A stretch of DNA of 22,088 nucleotides from an uncultured Tessaracoccus sp. (GCF_947255005.1 NZ_CAMYFI010000039.1:1-22088), one strand, 5' to 3'. Positions 1 to 7,518 are shown, numbered from the stretch's first letter. Notes: generated by a model not told the origin, from the letters alone. Numbers and translations are program-made.

Positions 1-1
1 T

Positions 2-46
2 CTCACCGACCTCATCGATCAGGCCGTCGCGAAGGTCACGAAATAA
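2..46 (+). CDS. C-terminal end of a gene cut by the window edge, probably an ABC substrate-binding protein
   Basis: The last 14 codons of an open frame run to TAA at 44-46 and encode an amphipathic helix-like tail (LTDLIDQAVAKVTK). The stop lies 3 nt before the TTG start of a FecCD permease in the same frame. In siderophore-type importers the gene just upstream of the permeases is usually the substrate-binding lipoprotein, and such proteins often end in a helix like this. The function is inferred from context; too little sequence is present to identify the family. Confidence 0.4.
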   Translation, partial: LTDLIDQAVAKVTK

Positions 47-49
47 CCC

Positions 50-1033
50 TTGCATGCTCGTCGATATTCCCTGGTCATCGCCGTTCTCGCAGCGGTGGTG
101 CTCGGTGCTACGTGCCTGCTCAGTCTTGCCCTAGGTAGTAAAGCCATCGGACTTCCGGCCCTGGTGGACGCCCTCCAAGGGGGCGGCGACCCCTACGTGC
201 GGGAGGTACTGGCAGCACGTGTCCCGCGCACTGTGTGCGGGTTGGTGACCGGTGCCGCACTGGCCAGTTCCGGGGCCGCAATCCAGACAGTTACTCGCAA
301 CCCCCTCGGGGATCCGGGAGTTCTGGGTCTGACAAGTGGCGCAGCAGCTGGGGTCGTCACGGTGTCGTCGGTCCCCGGACTGGCTGGTCTCCAGCTCATC
401 GGCGGAGCCTTCACTGGAGCGGTGGTGGCCACGGTTGCAGTGATGGCGCTGGGCAGTTTCGGACGAGGCCCCGATGCCACCAGACTGGTGCTCGCCGGAG
501 CCGTGATAACAGCCGTCGCCGTCGCCTACTCCCAGGCCGTGAGTCTGCGCCATCAGGCAGCCTTCGACGCGTTGCGCTTCTGGTCTGCAGGATCGCTGGC
601 GGCAGGTGGCTCCCTCGGTTGGCCCGTGGCCGTTCTCGCCGTCGCAGGCACGGGACTGTTTGCTTTAGGACGCGGCCTGGATGCCGTGGCCCTCGGCGAC
701 GAGGTAGCCGCCGGACTGGGGCACCATCCCGCACTCGTGCGTGCCCTCACTCTCACCGCGGCGGCTCTGCTGACTGCGGCCGCCACAGCGCTCACTGGCC
801 CGATTGCTTTCATCGGTTTGGCTGCGCCGCATCTGGCAAGACGGTTTACCAGTGGCTCGACGCGCGCTCTCATTGGAATGTGTTGCGTACTCGGGCCTGC
901 GCTCTTGTTATTGGCCGACGTGCTGGGGCGCCTGGTCTTGCGCCCTGCTGAGGTGCCTGTCGGAGTGGTCACCGGACTCCTGGGCGCACCTCTGCTGCTG
1001 GCGGTGGTCCGACGGTCACGAGGTGTGCTGTGA
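50..1033 (+). CDS. FecCD/BtuC-type ABC transporter permease (first of two)
   Basis: Predicted inner-membrane permease of an iron-siderophore, heme or cobalamin importer, 327 aa, the usual length for the family. It is hydrophobic throughout with about nine membrane segments. Family motifs are present: an R-V-P-R stretch near residue 57, SSGAAIQ followed by RNPLGDPGVLG at 83-93, and the loop GPIAFIGLAAPHLARR around 250-265, which lies near the ATPase contact. The start is TTG at 50, directly after an in-frame TAA, so no longer start is possible; internal CTG/GTG starts cannot be excluded. It overlaps the second permease by 4 nt (GTGA). Two different permeases suggest a heterodimer as in iron-siderophore systems rather than a BtuC-like homodimer. 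The substrate cannot be read from the sequence. Confidence 0.93.
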   Translation: MHARRYSLVIAVLAAVVLGATCLLSLALGSKAIGLPALVDALQGGGDPYVREVLAARVPRTVCGLVTGAALASSGAAIQTVTRNPLGDPGVLGLTSGAAAGVVTVSSVPGLAGLQLIGGAFTGAVVATVAVMALGSFGRGPDATRLVLAGAVITAVAVAYSQAVSLRHQAAFDALRFWSAGSLAAGGSLGWPVAVLAVAGTGLFALGRGLDAVALGDEVAAGLGHHPALVRALTLTAAALLTAAATALTGPIAFIGLAAPHLARRFTSGSTRALIGMCCVLGPALLLLADVLGRLVLRPAEVPVGVVTGLLGAPLLLAVVRRSRGVL

Positions 1034-2064
1034 GCGCTTCTTCCATCTCTCTCAGTGTGAATCATGAGCTTGCTGCCCGCCTCGCCCACCGCAGTCGTAT
1101 TAGGCATCTCGTTGCAGTGATGCTCCTGGTAGTGGCTCTGTTGACCTCGTGCGCTTGGACGCTGGCCATTGGCAGGCTCGGGATTCCCCTTGCGAGCCAA
1201 CCGCAAGCTTTGGTTGAGCTGGTCACTGGTCGAGGCAGCCTCGCTCTGACGGTTCTGCGTGGACCGCGCCTTGCGGTGGCGGTGGGGGCAGGAGCGGCGC
1301 TTGGTCTGGCCGGAGCCTTATTTCAGCGAGCCACAGCGAATCCACTCGTCACCCCCGATGTCATCGGGATTACGACGGCTGCCGGGGCCGGGACGGCGCT
1401 GGCGAGTGCATTCGGCTTACCGACGGGTCTCGGCGCCTTGGGGGGAGCCCTCGCAGCGGGCGTCATCATCCCGTGGGTCACAACCACAGGGTTCCGCAAT
1501 CCTGGCGCGGTGATCGTCGCGGGGATCGGTGTCGCAGCGGCCGCCACCGCGACGACGCAGTTCGTTCTGGTTTTCTCGCGCCAGTCCGAGGCCATGGCTC
1601 TTGCTGCTGCGCTCACGGGGTCGCTGACCGCACGTACCTGGGGTGATGCACTCACCGTCTGGTCTGTGCTTGTCCCGCTGAGTCTGGTGGCGATGGGGCT
1701 TCGTGTCGACCTCGACCTCATCGGCCTCGGCGACGAGATTGCCCACGGGCTAGGGTCGCGCCCGGACCGGACGCGCACCATCGCGTTGTCGGTGGGAATC
1801 CTGCTGACAGTGGGTGCTGTGGCAGCTGCAGGTCCACTCGCTTTCGTGGCGCTCACCGCACCTCATCTGGCTCGCGGGTTGACCGGGCTTCCAGCGATGG
1901 GGTCTGCGGCCTTGGCTGGCGCGACGACGGTGTGTTTGGCGGACCTTGCCGTCCAGCGTCTGGCGTTCTTGGACGGGCTTCCTGTGGGCATACTAACGGC
2001 CTTGATCGGTGGTCTGTTCCTCGGCGCTGTTCTCATCTCACAACTTCGGAGGGGCTTCTTATGA
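1030..2064 (+). CDS. FecCD-type ABC transporter permease (second of two)
   Basis: Predicted inner-membrane partner of the preceding permease, 344 aa. After a basic N-terminal tail of about 28 residues come alternating membrane segments. Family motifs are RGPRLAVAVGAGAALGLAGA near residue 77, ANPLVTPDVIGI just after it, and AGPLAFVALTAPHLARG near 275-290, equivalent to the ATPase-contact region of the first permease. The start GTG at 1030 overlaps the upstream TGA (GTGA), and its own TGA overlaps the ATG of the ATPase (ATGA), so the three genes are probably translationally coupled. The divergence from the first permease supports a heterodimeric channel. Assignment to the FecCD family is secure; the transported ligand is unknown. 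Confidence 0.93.
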   Translation: MSASSISLSVNHELAARLAHRSRIRHLVAVMLLVVALLTSCAWTLAIGRLGIPLASQPQALVELVTGRGSLALTVLRGPRLAVAVGAGAALGLAGALFQRATANPLVTPDVIGITTAAGAGTALASAFGLPTGLGALGGALAAGVIIPWVTTTGFRNPGAVIVAGIGVAAAATATTQFVLVFSRQSEAMALAAALTGSLTARTWGDALTVWSVLVPLSLVAMGLRVDLDLIGLGDEIAHGLGSRPDRTRTIALSVGILLTVGAVAAAGPLAFVALTAPHLARGLTGLPAMGSAALAGATTVCLADLAVQRLAFLDGLPVGILTALIGGLFLGAVLISQLRRGFL

Positions 2065-2858
2065 CCAGCTCAGCGATCGAGATGAACGATCTCACCATTC
2101 GCTTCGGTGGCCTCACTGCCGTTGAACGCGTCAGTGCCAGTGTGCCCAAGGGCAGCTTCAGCGTCATCACCGGCCCGAATGGATGCGGCAAGTCGACCTT
2201 GTTACGCGCTGTGGCTTATGTGCGACCAGCCGACGAGGGTAGTGTCGCAATGCTTGGCCAGGACGTTGCGCGCATGGGCCGTCGACAGCTGGCGCGTACC
2301 TGCAGTCTTCTGCCGCAAACCACTGTGACCCCACGGGGTCTGCGCGTGGAGGAGCTCGTGGCGCGTGGCCGCCACCCATACCACTCGTTCCTCAGTAGCA
2401 GTGCCCCCGGCGATGCTGAGATCATCGACCGGGCGATGGAGCGCGCTGGGGTCACAGACCTCGTCGGTCGGCAGGTCACCGAACTCTCCGGTGGTCAGCG
2501 TCAACGTGTCTGGTTGGCGATGGTACTTGCCCAGGACACCCCGGTCATTTTGCTGGATGAGCCCACCACCTTCCTGGATCTCTCTGCCCAGTACCTGTTG
2601 CTCGATCTGTGCTCAGACCTGGTCGACGAAGGCCGTACGGTCGTGGCCGTTCTGCACGACCTTCCTCAGACAGCCGCCTATGCCGACCACGTGCTCATGC
2701 TGAAGCAGGGGAGGCTCGTCGCCGAGGGGCCGCCAGCCGAGGTGATCACCGCAGAGAATGTGGAGGACACCTACCGCATCAAGTGCCGCGTGGATCTAGA
2801 TGATGCGCGCGGACCGGTGGTTCTTCCGCTTGCGCGGCAACATCGCCTGTGTACCTGA
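2061..2858 (+). CDS. ABC transporter ATP-binding protein, iron-siderophore type (FepC/FecE-like)
   Basis: Cytoplasmic ATPase that should power the two permeases upstream, 265 aa. Motifs in order: Walker A GPNGCGKST at 38-46, Q-loop glutamine at 86, signature LSGGQ at 142-146, Walker B VILLDEP at 162-168 and the H-loop histidine at 199. The region around 96-112 (EELVARGRHPYHS) is typical of the FepC/FhuC/BtuD group. The start ATG at 2061 is preceded by GGAGGGG at 2048-2054, a strong ribosome binding site, and overlaps the preceding stop by 4 nt. The longer open frame beginning near 1932 is an extension inside the permease gene. The gene ends the operon; the next gene downstream is on the other strand. 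Confidence 0.94.
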   Translation: MTSSAIEMNDLTIRFGGLTAVERVSASVPKGSFSVITGPNGCGKSTLLRAVAYVRPADEGSVAMLGQDVARMGRRQLARTCSLLPQTTVTPRGLRVEELVARGRHPYHSFLSSSAPGDAEIIDRAMERAGVTDLVGRQVTELSGGQRQRVWLAMVLAQDTPVILLDEPTTFLDLSAQYLLLDLCSDLVDEGRTVVAVLHDLPQTAAYADHVLMLKQGRLVAEGPPAEVITAENVEDTYRIKCRVDLDDARGPVVLPLARQHRLCT

Positions 2859-3305
2859 CCGGCAGCTTGCTGACTGGCTGGTAGACCTACTTGAACAGTG
2901 ACATGAACGTCGTGAAGCTCACTGATGCTGCATCGTGCCTCACGACGTTCAACGGTTTCGGAGATGGAACGATCCTTGGTGTTGGGTCTGACTTCTTCAC
3001 CAACGGTTCCGCGTCGCATCGCTGCTCAGACGAAGGGAGATGAGCGCTCCACGGATGCCAAGGTTCGAGAGATTTAAACTCCGTCAGCGACGCGCTCGCA
3101 CATCGGGCTGGCGCCGTTGCATGGGAGTTGGTCGTTTGGCGGGGGTCGAGGAACTAGGGGCGCCTGGACACTCAGATCGTGCTCGCGCAGTGGTTCCCTC
3201 GTGATCTTCTCGACACGAATCTCGTCTCTTACGTGCTGACGCCTTCGAGATCTCTGGAGGACGCGACGACCCTCCGTCGCCGACCGCGGGGCAGGGTGAT
3301 GCCCG
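2859..3305. other. Non-coding stretch between the ABC importer and the SulP gene
   Basis: No convincing gene is present in about 450 nt. A 46-codon frame (ATG 2903 to TGA 3043) has no ribosome binding site and no recognisable family. It contains both arms of the inverted repeat listed separately. The stretch around 3203-3245 translates to a short peptide resembling the start of a PIN domain, but it soon turns into low-quality arginine-rich sequence. The region may hold remnants of accessory genes. Confidence 0.4.
2904..2951. repeat. Perfect 12-bp inverted repeat, possible terminator of the ABC operon
   Basis: TGAACGTCGTGA (2904-2915) is repeated in inverse orientation as TCACGACGTTCA (2940-2951) with a 24-nt spacer. 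The spacer contains a smaller hairpin, GATGC/GCATC, at 2924-2934. It lies 45 nt after the ATPase stop codon. There is no T-tract after the right arm, so it could be a Rho-independent terminator of the tailless kind, a protein-binding site or the remnant of a mobile element end. Confidence 0.45.
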
Positions 3306-3324
3306 CGACGCCTACGCGGCGTCG
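3306..3324 (-). terminator. Probable terminator hairpin after the SulP gene
   Basis: CGACGCC (3306-3312) and GGCGTCG (3318-3324) form a perfect 7-bp GC-rich stem with a 5-nt loop, 12 nt beyond the SulP stop codon on the minus strand. No U-tract follows. Confidence 0.4.
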
Positions 3325-3336
3325 ATCCTCGGGCAG

Positions 3337-5058
3337 CTATTCACCGTGCTGATCGCCCCGAGACGCCGCGGGCGCGCCGTCGGATTCTTCGTGCTGGATG
3401 CGCGCGACGTGCAACCGGGCGTGGGCGATGGCGTCGAGGGTGTTGTCGAAAGCGTGATTCTCGTGCGCGAGTTGCTCGAAGACGCCGAGTTCGCGCAACA
3501 CCGGAACGTGCTCGGGCTTGGTGGCGGAGAGCAAGACCCGGGTGCCTCCGCGTTCGAGGCGCCCGATCGTGTCGGCGAGCATCTGGGCGCCGGTGGCGTC
3601 GATCGTCGTGACGTAGCGCATGCGCAGCACGACGACCTTGACCCACGACACCTCGGCGAGCTCGAGGAGGAAATCGTGCGCGGCCCCAAAGAAGAGGGGG
3701 CCTTCGACGCGGAAGGCCGCGATGTGTTCGTCGAGGAGTTCGCGTTCCTCGTCGCGGTGGTCTCCCTTGTCCAGTGGGGTGGCCTCGAACACCGCGGTGC
3801 GAGCGGTGTCACGCAGTGCGAAGAAGCCCGCCACGACAAGGCCGATGAGCACGGCGACGACGAGGTCGAACACGACGGTGGCGGCGGCCGTGATGAGCAG
3901 GGTGGCCCCGTCGCCCTTGGTGGCGCGCATCACCGAGGTGATGTTGCGCGGGTGGATCATCTGGACCGCAGTGGCGATGAGCACACCGGCGAGCGCGGCG
4001 AGAGGGATCTCGCCCACCCACCGGGCCGCGACGAGCACGGCGACGAGCAGGAGCAGCGAATGGAACACCGCTGCCAGACGTGAGCCTGCGCCGGCCCGCA
4101 CATTGACGGCAGTCCGGGCGATGGCGGCCGTCGCGGGAATCCCACCGAACAGGGGTGCGACGACGTTGGCGATGCCCTGCCCGAAGAGCTCGCGGTCAGG
4201 ATCGTGCCGGTCCCCGACGGTCATCGCGTCGGCGACCGTGGCCGACAGCAACGACTCCAACGCGCCGAGAGCGGCGACGGCGACCGCCGCCAGCAGCAGC
4301 GAGTCAAGGTGCGCCCACGGGATCTGCGGCCAGCGTGGGGCGGGCAGCGTCGACGGGATGTAGCCGATGGTCTTGAGCCCGCCACCTGCCAGCATGTTGA
4401 TGGCAGTCGCGGCAGCTACCAACACCAGCGCCGCGGGGAACCCACTGCGAACGCGCGCAGCGACCACGATCCCTGCTGCCACCAAGAGAGTCATGACGGG
4501 TGCCTGCCATGACGGAGCCCCTAGCCAAGCTGTGATTGCGCCCCACGCGAGCCCGAGGACCTTCTCGCCGTCCACATCGACGCCCAGCGCTGCAGGCAGC
4601 TGCTGCAGCGCAATGATCACTGCGATGCCCGCCGTGAACCCTTCGACGACCGGTAGCGGCATGTATTTCATCGCCCGCCCAGCACCGGTGACCGCGAGCA
4701 CGAGCAGCATGAGGCCAGCCAATATGCCGACGACGAGCACCCCGTCGGCGCCGTGGGCGGCCACGATGGGGATGAGCACGACGGTCATCGCGCCCGTCGG
4801 ACCACTCACCTGGACATTGCTGCCGCCGAAGACTGCCGCCAGGATGCCCGCGACGATGGCCGTCGTGATTCCGGCTGCCGCGCCGACGCCGGACGCGACG
4901 CCGAAGCCGAGCGCGAGGGGGAGCGCGACGAGAGCAACCATGAGCCCCGCGGAGAGGTCGCGCCCAACCGTCGCGCGGGACCAGTCTGAGCGGCGCGGTA
5001 CGAAACGCAGGGCGCGGGCTCGGAAGCCTACCTTTGAGGCGGCGCGTGGGTGGGTCAC
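3337..5058 (-). CDS. SulP-family anion transporter with C-terminal STAS domain
   Basis: Predicted inner-membrane transporter for sulfate, bicarbonate or another small anion, 573 aa from the chosen start. Residues about 20-430 are a run of hydrophobic segments with SulP landmarks: DLSAGLMVALVALPLALGFG near the N-terminus, VSGPTGAMTV, PLPVVEGFTAGIA, and GNIVAPLFGG-like IANVVAPLFGGIPATAAIART. Residues about 445-553 form a STAS domain (AFRVEGPLFFGAA, then VTTIDATGAQML). The start is placed at GTG 5058, preceded by AAGGAG 12 nt upstream on the minus strand, because this N-terminus fits the family; an in-frame TTG at 5187 would add 43 residues with no family character. No carbonic anhydrase or sulfur gene is adjacent, so the substrate is open. 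Confidence 0.9.
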   Translation of the reverse strand: MTHPRAASKVGFRARALRFVPRRSDWSRATVGRDLSAGLMVALVALPLALGFGVASGVGAAAGITTAIVAGILAAVFGGSNVQVSGPTGAMTVVLIPIVAAHGADGVLVVGILAGLMLLVLAVTGAGRAMKYMPLPVVEGFTAGIAVIIALQQLPAALGVDVDGEKVLGLAWGAITAWLGAPSWQAPVMTLLVAAGIVVAARVRSGFPAALVLVAAATAINMLAGGGLKTIGYIPSTLPAPRWPQIPWAHLDSLLLAAVAVAALGALESLLSATVADAMTVGDRHDPDRELFGQGIANVVAPLFGGIPATAAIARTAVNVRAGAGSRLAAVFHSLLLLVAVLVAARWVGEIPLAALAGVLIATAVQMIHPRNITSVMRATKGDGATLLITAAATVVFDLVVAVLIGLVVAGFFALRDTARTAVFEATPLDKGDHRDEERELLDEHIAAFRVEGPLFFGAAHDFLLELAEVSWVKVVVLRMRYVTTIDATGAQMLADTIGRLERGGTRVLLSATKPEHVPVLRELGVFEQLAHENHAFDNTLDAIAHARLHVARIQHEESDGAPAASRGDQHGE

Positions 5059-5190
5059 AGTATTTGCTTGCTCCTTCAAGGGATGAACGACACCCAGAGG
5101 ATACACAAGGCGAAATTCTGCGACGGCCACACTGCCGGTGACGCTCGACCACAGTATCGACCTCCGAAGGGTTATGTCGAGGTCCAATTG

Positions 5191-5541
5191 ATGAAGTTCG
5201 AAGATCTTGGTGCTGGAGATGCTGTGAAACTTGCAAGCAGGAAGCGAAATGACACAACAGACCGACTCTTAGCGCATGCTTGTGTCTACCTCGCGGCGCG
5301 TGGTAATTTGGAGCCACTAGATCCCCCACGTCTCTCCAAGGATGCGCATTTGGGGGATTTTCTATGAGAGGACAGGGGATGGCTCCTCGAGTACTTGGTG
5401 CTTTCCCACTTCCGGGACCAGCAGAAGCATCGAGAATTTGTGGTGGCACTCCGCCATGGCTGTTCCCGCCAGCTGCTCGCTAAACCCGAACAGACGGATG
5501 GTGCACTAGTTCACCCATCTGCATTAGAGCGCACCTACTGA
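5191..5541 (+). pseudogene. Possible interrupted small gene of unknown function
   Basis: ATG 5191 follows a GAGG motif (5179-5182) by 8 nt and opens a 58-codon frame ending at TGA 5365-5367. The same frame continues after that TGA for 57 more codons to TGA 5539-5541, and this second part has a protein-like composition (for example RGWLLEYLVLSHF, FVVALRHGCSRQLLA). This could be one gene broken by a nonsense mutation, or a chance open stretch. Codon use before the TGA is much less GC-rich at third positions than in neighbours. No family is recognised. A hairpin at 5321-5358 lies across the middle, which also fits non-coding DNA. Confidence 0.25.
5321..5358. repeat. Inverted repeat followed by a short T-run
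   Basis: ATCCCCCA (5321-5328) pairs with TGGGGGAT (5351-5358) across a 22-nt spacer, and TTTCT follows on the plus strand. It could act as a weak terminator for a plus-strand transcript. Confidence 0.35.
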
Positions 5542-5669
5542 TATATGGCGTACCAGAGCTCCCCGTCGTGGATTGTCATAAGCGCGCACCTTCGTGCGTG
5601 CGCGGAACATCTGCGCCGATCATTGTCGGTTGTGGAATGCTGCCTTGGGGGGTCTCGCCAGCGTTGCCA

Positions 5670-5858
5670 ATGTCGCGGTTGGTTGCGTGGTTGGCTGATC
5701 CAACTGTGATTGCGGAACGTGCAACGCGACGGGCGAAGCTGATCGAAGCGGCGGAGAATCTCGCGGACATCGAGGCAACGCTGGCGGCACGCGCCGAGGT
5801 CGAAGCCGAAGGCACCATTCCCTGGGACGAGGTCAAAGCCGACCTGGGCATCGAATGA
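5670..5858 (+). CDS. Putative type II antitoxin (RelB/Phd-like), possibly missing its 5' part
   Basis: A 62-aa protein, mostly helical and acidic, ending in GTIPWDEVKADLGIE. That ending is typical of antitoxins that pair with RelE/ParE toxins. The stop codon overlaps the start of a RelE-like frame (ATGA), the usual antitoxin-toxin arrangement. The start is ATG 5670; the frame stays open upstream to 5568 but that part looks unlike a protein. No recognisable ribbon-helix-helix or Phd DNA-binding segment precedes the C-terminal part, so the N-terminal half may have been lost. The family assignment rests on the C-terminus and gene order. Confidence 0.55.
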   Translation: MSRLVAWLADPTVIAERATRRAKLIEAAENLADIEATLAARAEVEAEGTIPWDEVKADLGIE

Positions 5859-5956
5859 GCTATCGCATTGAGCTCAGTCCCTCGGCCGCTCGTCAGCTGC
5901 GCAAGCTCGACGGTGCGCTCCGGCGGCGTCGCCTTCCCAAGGGTGATCGCCCTTGA
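5855..5956 (+). pseudogene. Truncated RelE-like toxin
   Basis: The frame starts MSYRIELSPSAARQLRKLDG, the first strand and helix of RelE/ParE mRNA interferases, and is coupled to the antitoxin by an ATGA overlap. It stops after only 33 codons, whereas the family needs about 85 residues including the catalytic arginine and C-terminal strand. Similarity appears to end near 5931, after the LRRR residues. Beyond this point the DNA belongs to the C-terminal coding part of the minus-strand gene 5874-6398. The likely cause is a deletion or insertion junction. The product should be inactive. Confidence 0.65.
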
Positions 5957-6398
5957 TGACGAAGAACGAGCCCCGGATCGTCCCCGCGAGCTTCGACTTC
6001 TGCCGTGCAAACTTGAAGGCCGACAGCTCGTCGGGCACCTCCAAGCCCTCCGACAACTTGAATCCGACGGCGCGCTTGCCCTTGTCCGCGACGGTGTAGA
6101 GCACGTTCACGGCGAGGCCGGACGCGTAGAACACGTGGACCCAGTGGATGCCTTCGACATCGCTGACGGCCACCTCGAGGGGCCGCGACGCGAACTCGAT
6201 CCCACGCTCGGATCGCAGGATCTCCTCGACCCACGCGAGGGCCGCGGGGGCCTCGTCGGCGGGGACGACGGTGAAGTCGTGCGAGTACTTGTTGTGGAAG
6301 TAGCGGGCCTCGTTGGCTCGCAGCCCGGCGAGGGCCTCCGCCACCGGCGAGGACTCGAGGCCCGTCGTCGAGACATTCACGAAATCGACCTGTGACAT
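5874..6398 (-). CDS. Uncharacterised protein, probably with an altered C-terminus
   Basis: A 174-aa protein I do not recognise. ATG 6398 is preceded on the minus strand by GGAAGGA about 6-7 nt upstream, a good ribosome binding site. The body (residues 1 to about 155) has a well-mixed composition with a central stretch of alternating hydrophobic residues (WVHVFYASGLAVNVLYTV) and reads as a small soluble globular protein. The last 19 residues or so (from GDAAGAH) are read from the antisense strand of the truncated RelE gene, so the natural end was probably lost or replaced. It is transcribed divergently from the DinB gene across a 57-nt gap. Confidence 0.72.
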   Translation of the reverse strand: MSQVDFVNVSTTGLESSPVAEALAGLRANEARYFHNKYSHDFTVVPADEAPAALAWVEEILRSERGIEFASRPLEVAVSDVEGIHWVHVFYASGLAVNVLYTVADKGKRAVGFKLSEGLEVPDELSAFKFARQKSKLAGTIRGSFFVIKGDHPWEGDAAGAHRRACAADERPRD

Positions 6399-6440
6399 GG
6401 GCGTTCCTTCCGGCGGACGGCGTGCGACGAGTTTAACTTG

Positions 6441-6449
6441 TGCTATCAA
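6441..6449 (+). promoter_or_regulatory. Extended -10 promoter element for the DinB-like gene
   Basis: TGC-TATCAA (TG at 6441-6442, hexamer 6444-6449) lies exactly 6 nt before ATG 6456, and no Shine-Dalgarno motif precedes that ATG. Transcription would then start at or beside the start codon (leaderless). No clear -35 is visible. Confidence 0.45.
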
Positions 6450-6455
6450 ATGCCT

Positions 6456-7004
6456 ATGACTGAACCGCACATCGACGCCGTCGGACGCCCCGAGCCGCGC
6501 ATGGATGCAGGGGAGACCGAGACGCTCCTCGGCTTCCTCGACTACCAGCGCGCGACGCTCGAGTGGAAGACCCGCGGCCTGACCGACGAGCAGCTCCGCC
6601 AAGGCTTGCACCCCACGACGATGACCCTCGCCGGGATGCTCGCGCACCTTGCGACCGTCGAGGACTTCTGGTTCTCGATGGTCGTCGCGGAGGGGCCGTT
6701 CCCGGATTGCTGGCCGTCCGAGGCAGTCGGCGACCCCGACTGGGAGTGGACCGCGGCGACGCGGTGGCCGGGGGAGCGGTTGCGGGGCGCGTGGGGCGAC
6801 GCCGTGGCGAGGTCGCGGGCCGTCGTTGAGAAGGAGCTGACCCAGCCCGACGACGTCGCGCTCTCCGCCACCCACCCCGCCTGGGGCGGGCGAGCGCACG
6901 TGAGCCTGCGCTGGGTGCTGGTCCACATGATCGAGGAGTACGCCCGCCACAATGGCCACGCCGACCTGCTGCGCGAGTCCATCGACGGCGAGACGGGTGA
7001 GTAG
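6456..7004 (+). CDS. DinB/DUF664 family protein (putative metal-dependent thiol-transferase fold)
   Basis: A 182-aa four-helix protein of the DinB-like superfamily, whose actinobacterial DUF664 members are often thought to be mycothiol- or bacillithiol-related metalloenzymes. Visible landmarks are LAGMLAHLATVEDFWF (His64) and the C-terminal LVHMIEEYARHNGHADLLRE (His157, His165, His168), the histidines expected to bind the metal. The start ATG 6456 is chosen because a -10-like element lies 6 nt upstream; ATG 6450 and TTG 6438 are in-frame alternatives. Its substrate is unknown. Confidence 0.86.
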   Translation: MTEPHIDAVGRPEPRMDAGETETLLGFLDYQRATLEWKTRGLTDEQLRQGLHPTTMTLAGMLAHLATVEDFWFSMVVAEGPFPDCWPSEAVGDPDWEWTAATRWPGERLRGAWGDAVARSRAVVEKELTQPDDVALSATHPAWGGRAHVSLRWVLVHMIEEYARHNGHADLLRESIDGETGE

Positions 7005-7050
7005 TCGTCGGGCCCGGCGCCCGTGGTCGCCGGCGGGTTGGCCATTGACC

Positions 7051-7173
7051 ATGTTCGCGATCATGTCCATCCACACGCCGCATGCGGAGCACCGCGATGC
7101 GCTGCTCGCCACGCGCGACACCAAGGGCTTCGATCACATCGACGGCCTGCGACTCCTCAATCCGTTTGAGTGA
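7051..7173 (+). pseudogene. Short ORF resembling the start of an antibiotic-biosynthesis-monooxygenase domain
   Basis: A 40-codon frame begins MFAIMSIHTPHAEHRDALLA, a pattern of one strand followed by a helix like the start of small ABM (quinol monooxygenase-like) proteins, which are normally about 95-110 aa. It ends after a further 20 residues, so only about a third of the domain is present. There is no good ribosome binding site. It may be a decayed fragment, or a short unrelated peptide. Confidence 0.33.
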
Positions 7174-7284
7174 CGCTCGTCGGCCGAGTCGCCCCCCCGT
7201 GTCAGCAGCCAACGTTGGGTGCGCTGAAGGGGATAATGACTGCCGGCAGCCAGAACGACACGTGCTGCAAGGTGCACTGAAAAT

Positions 7285-7332
7285 CCACTACATCTTGAGG
7301 GTTGACGCCTGACCCTATCCCACATATTGTGT
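7285..7332 (+). promoter_or_regulatory. Tandem putative NrdR boxes upstream of nrdAB
   Basis: Two 16-bp sites, 7285-7300 (core ACATCTTGAG) and 7317-7332 (core ACATATTGTG), begin exactly 32 bp apart, about three helical turns. By hand they match about 11/16 and 12/16 positions of the palindromic NrdR consensus as I remember it (acaCwAtATaTwGtgt). The downstream box covers the -10 element and the upstream box lies just before the -35. This is the usual layout for repression of ribonucleotide reductase operons by the zinc/ATP-cone regulator NrdR. The regulator gene is not in the window. Confidence 0.55.
7302..7330 (+). promoter_or_regulatory. Promoter of the nrdAB operon
   Basis: TTGACG (7302-7307) and TATTGT (7325-7330) are separated by 17 nt, close to the sigma-70-type ideal. 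The predicted start near 7337 would place the cobalamin aptamer at the very 5' end of the transcript. Confidence 0.6.
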
Positions 7333-7333
7333 T

Positions 7334-7499
7334 ACACGCATGTGGTTCTCCGTGAGGAGATGAAAAGGGAATCCGGTGAGAAACCGGAGCTGCCCCGCAG
7401 CGGTGTACGAGAACGACCGCCGTCACACAGCACTGGGACGAACGTCCTGGGAAGCGACGGCCAGTAGGCGGCTCGTGAGCCCGAAGACCTGCCTCGTGT
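7334..7499 (+). promoter_or_regulatory. Cobalamin (adenosylcobalamin) riboswitch
   Basis: Conserved aptamer parts appear in order: a possible P1 strand ACACG (7334-7338), the GGGAA segment near 7368, the hairpin CCGGTGAGAAACCGG, the invariant GCTGCCCCGCA near 7390, the B12-box GAGCCCGAAGACCTGCC (7477-7493), and the closing P1 strand CGTGT (7495-7499). The length of about 165 nt is normal for the class. It lies in the 5' leader of nrdAB, as known for class I reductase operons of Streptomyces, where adenosylcobalamin shuts off the cobalamin-independent enzyme. The same OFF-switch role is inferred here. Confidence 0.93.
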
Positions 7500-7518
7500 G
7501 GCCCCACGCCGTGGGGTC
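7500..7518 (+). terminator. Expression-platform hairpin of the cobalamin riboswitch
   Basis: CCCCAC (7502-7507) and GTGGGG (7511-7516) form a tight stem that can extend to 7500-7518, directly abutting the P1 3' strand. A larger inverted repeat, GCAGCGC (7525-7531) with GCGCTGC (7557-7563), follows. There is no U-tract, so control may be by a tailless terminator, Rho or masking of downstream sequence. The roughly 110-nt stretch between this hairpin and nrdA holds no gene. Confidence 0.4.

Noticed and set aside
3203..3245. A peptide LLDTNLVSYVLTPS resembling the start of a PIN-domain toxin
   Set aside because: Only about 14 residues look alike, the frame continues into arginine-rich sequence and no start codon or second acidic motif follows.
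5059..5187. N-terminal extension of the SulP protein from TTG 5187
   Set aside because: The extra 43 residues lack SulP character, and GTG 5058 has an AAGGAG motif upstream.
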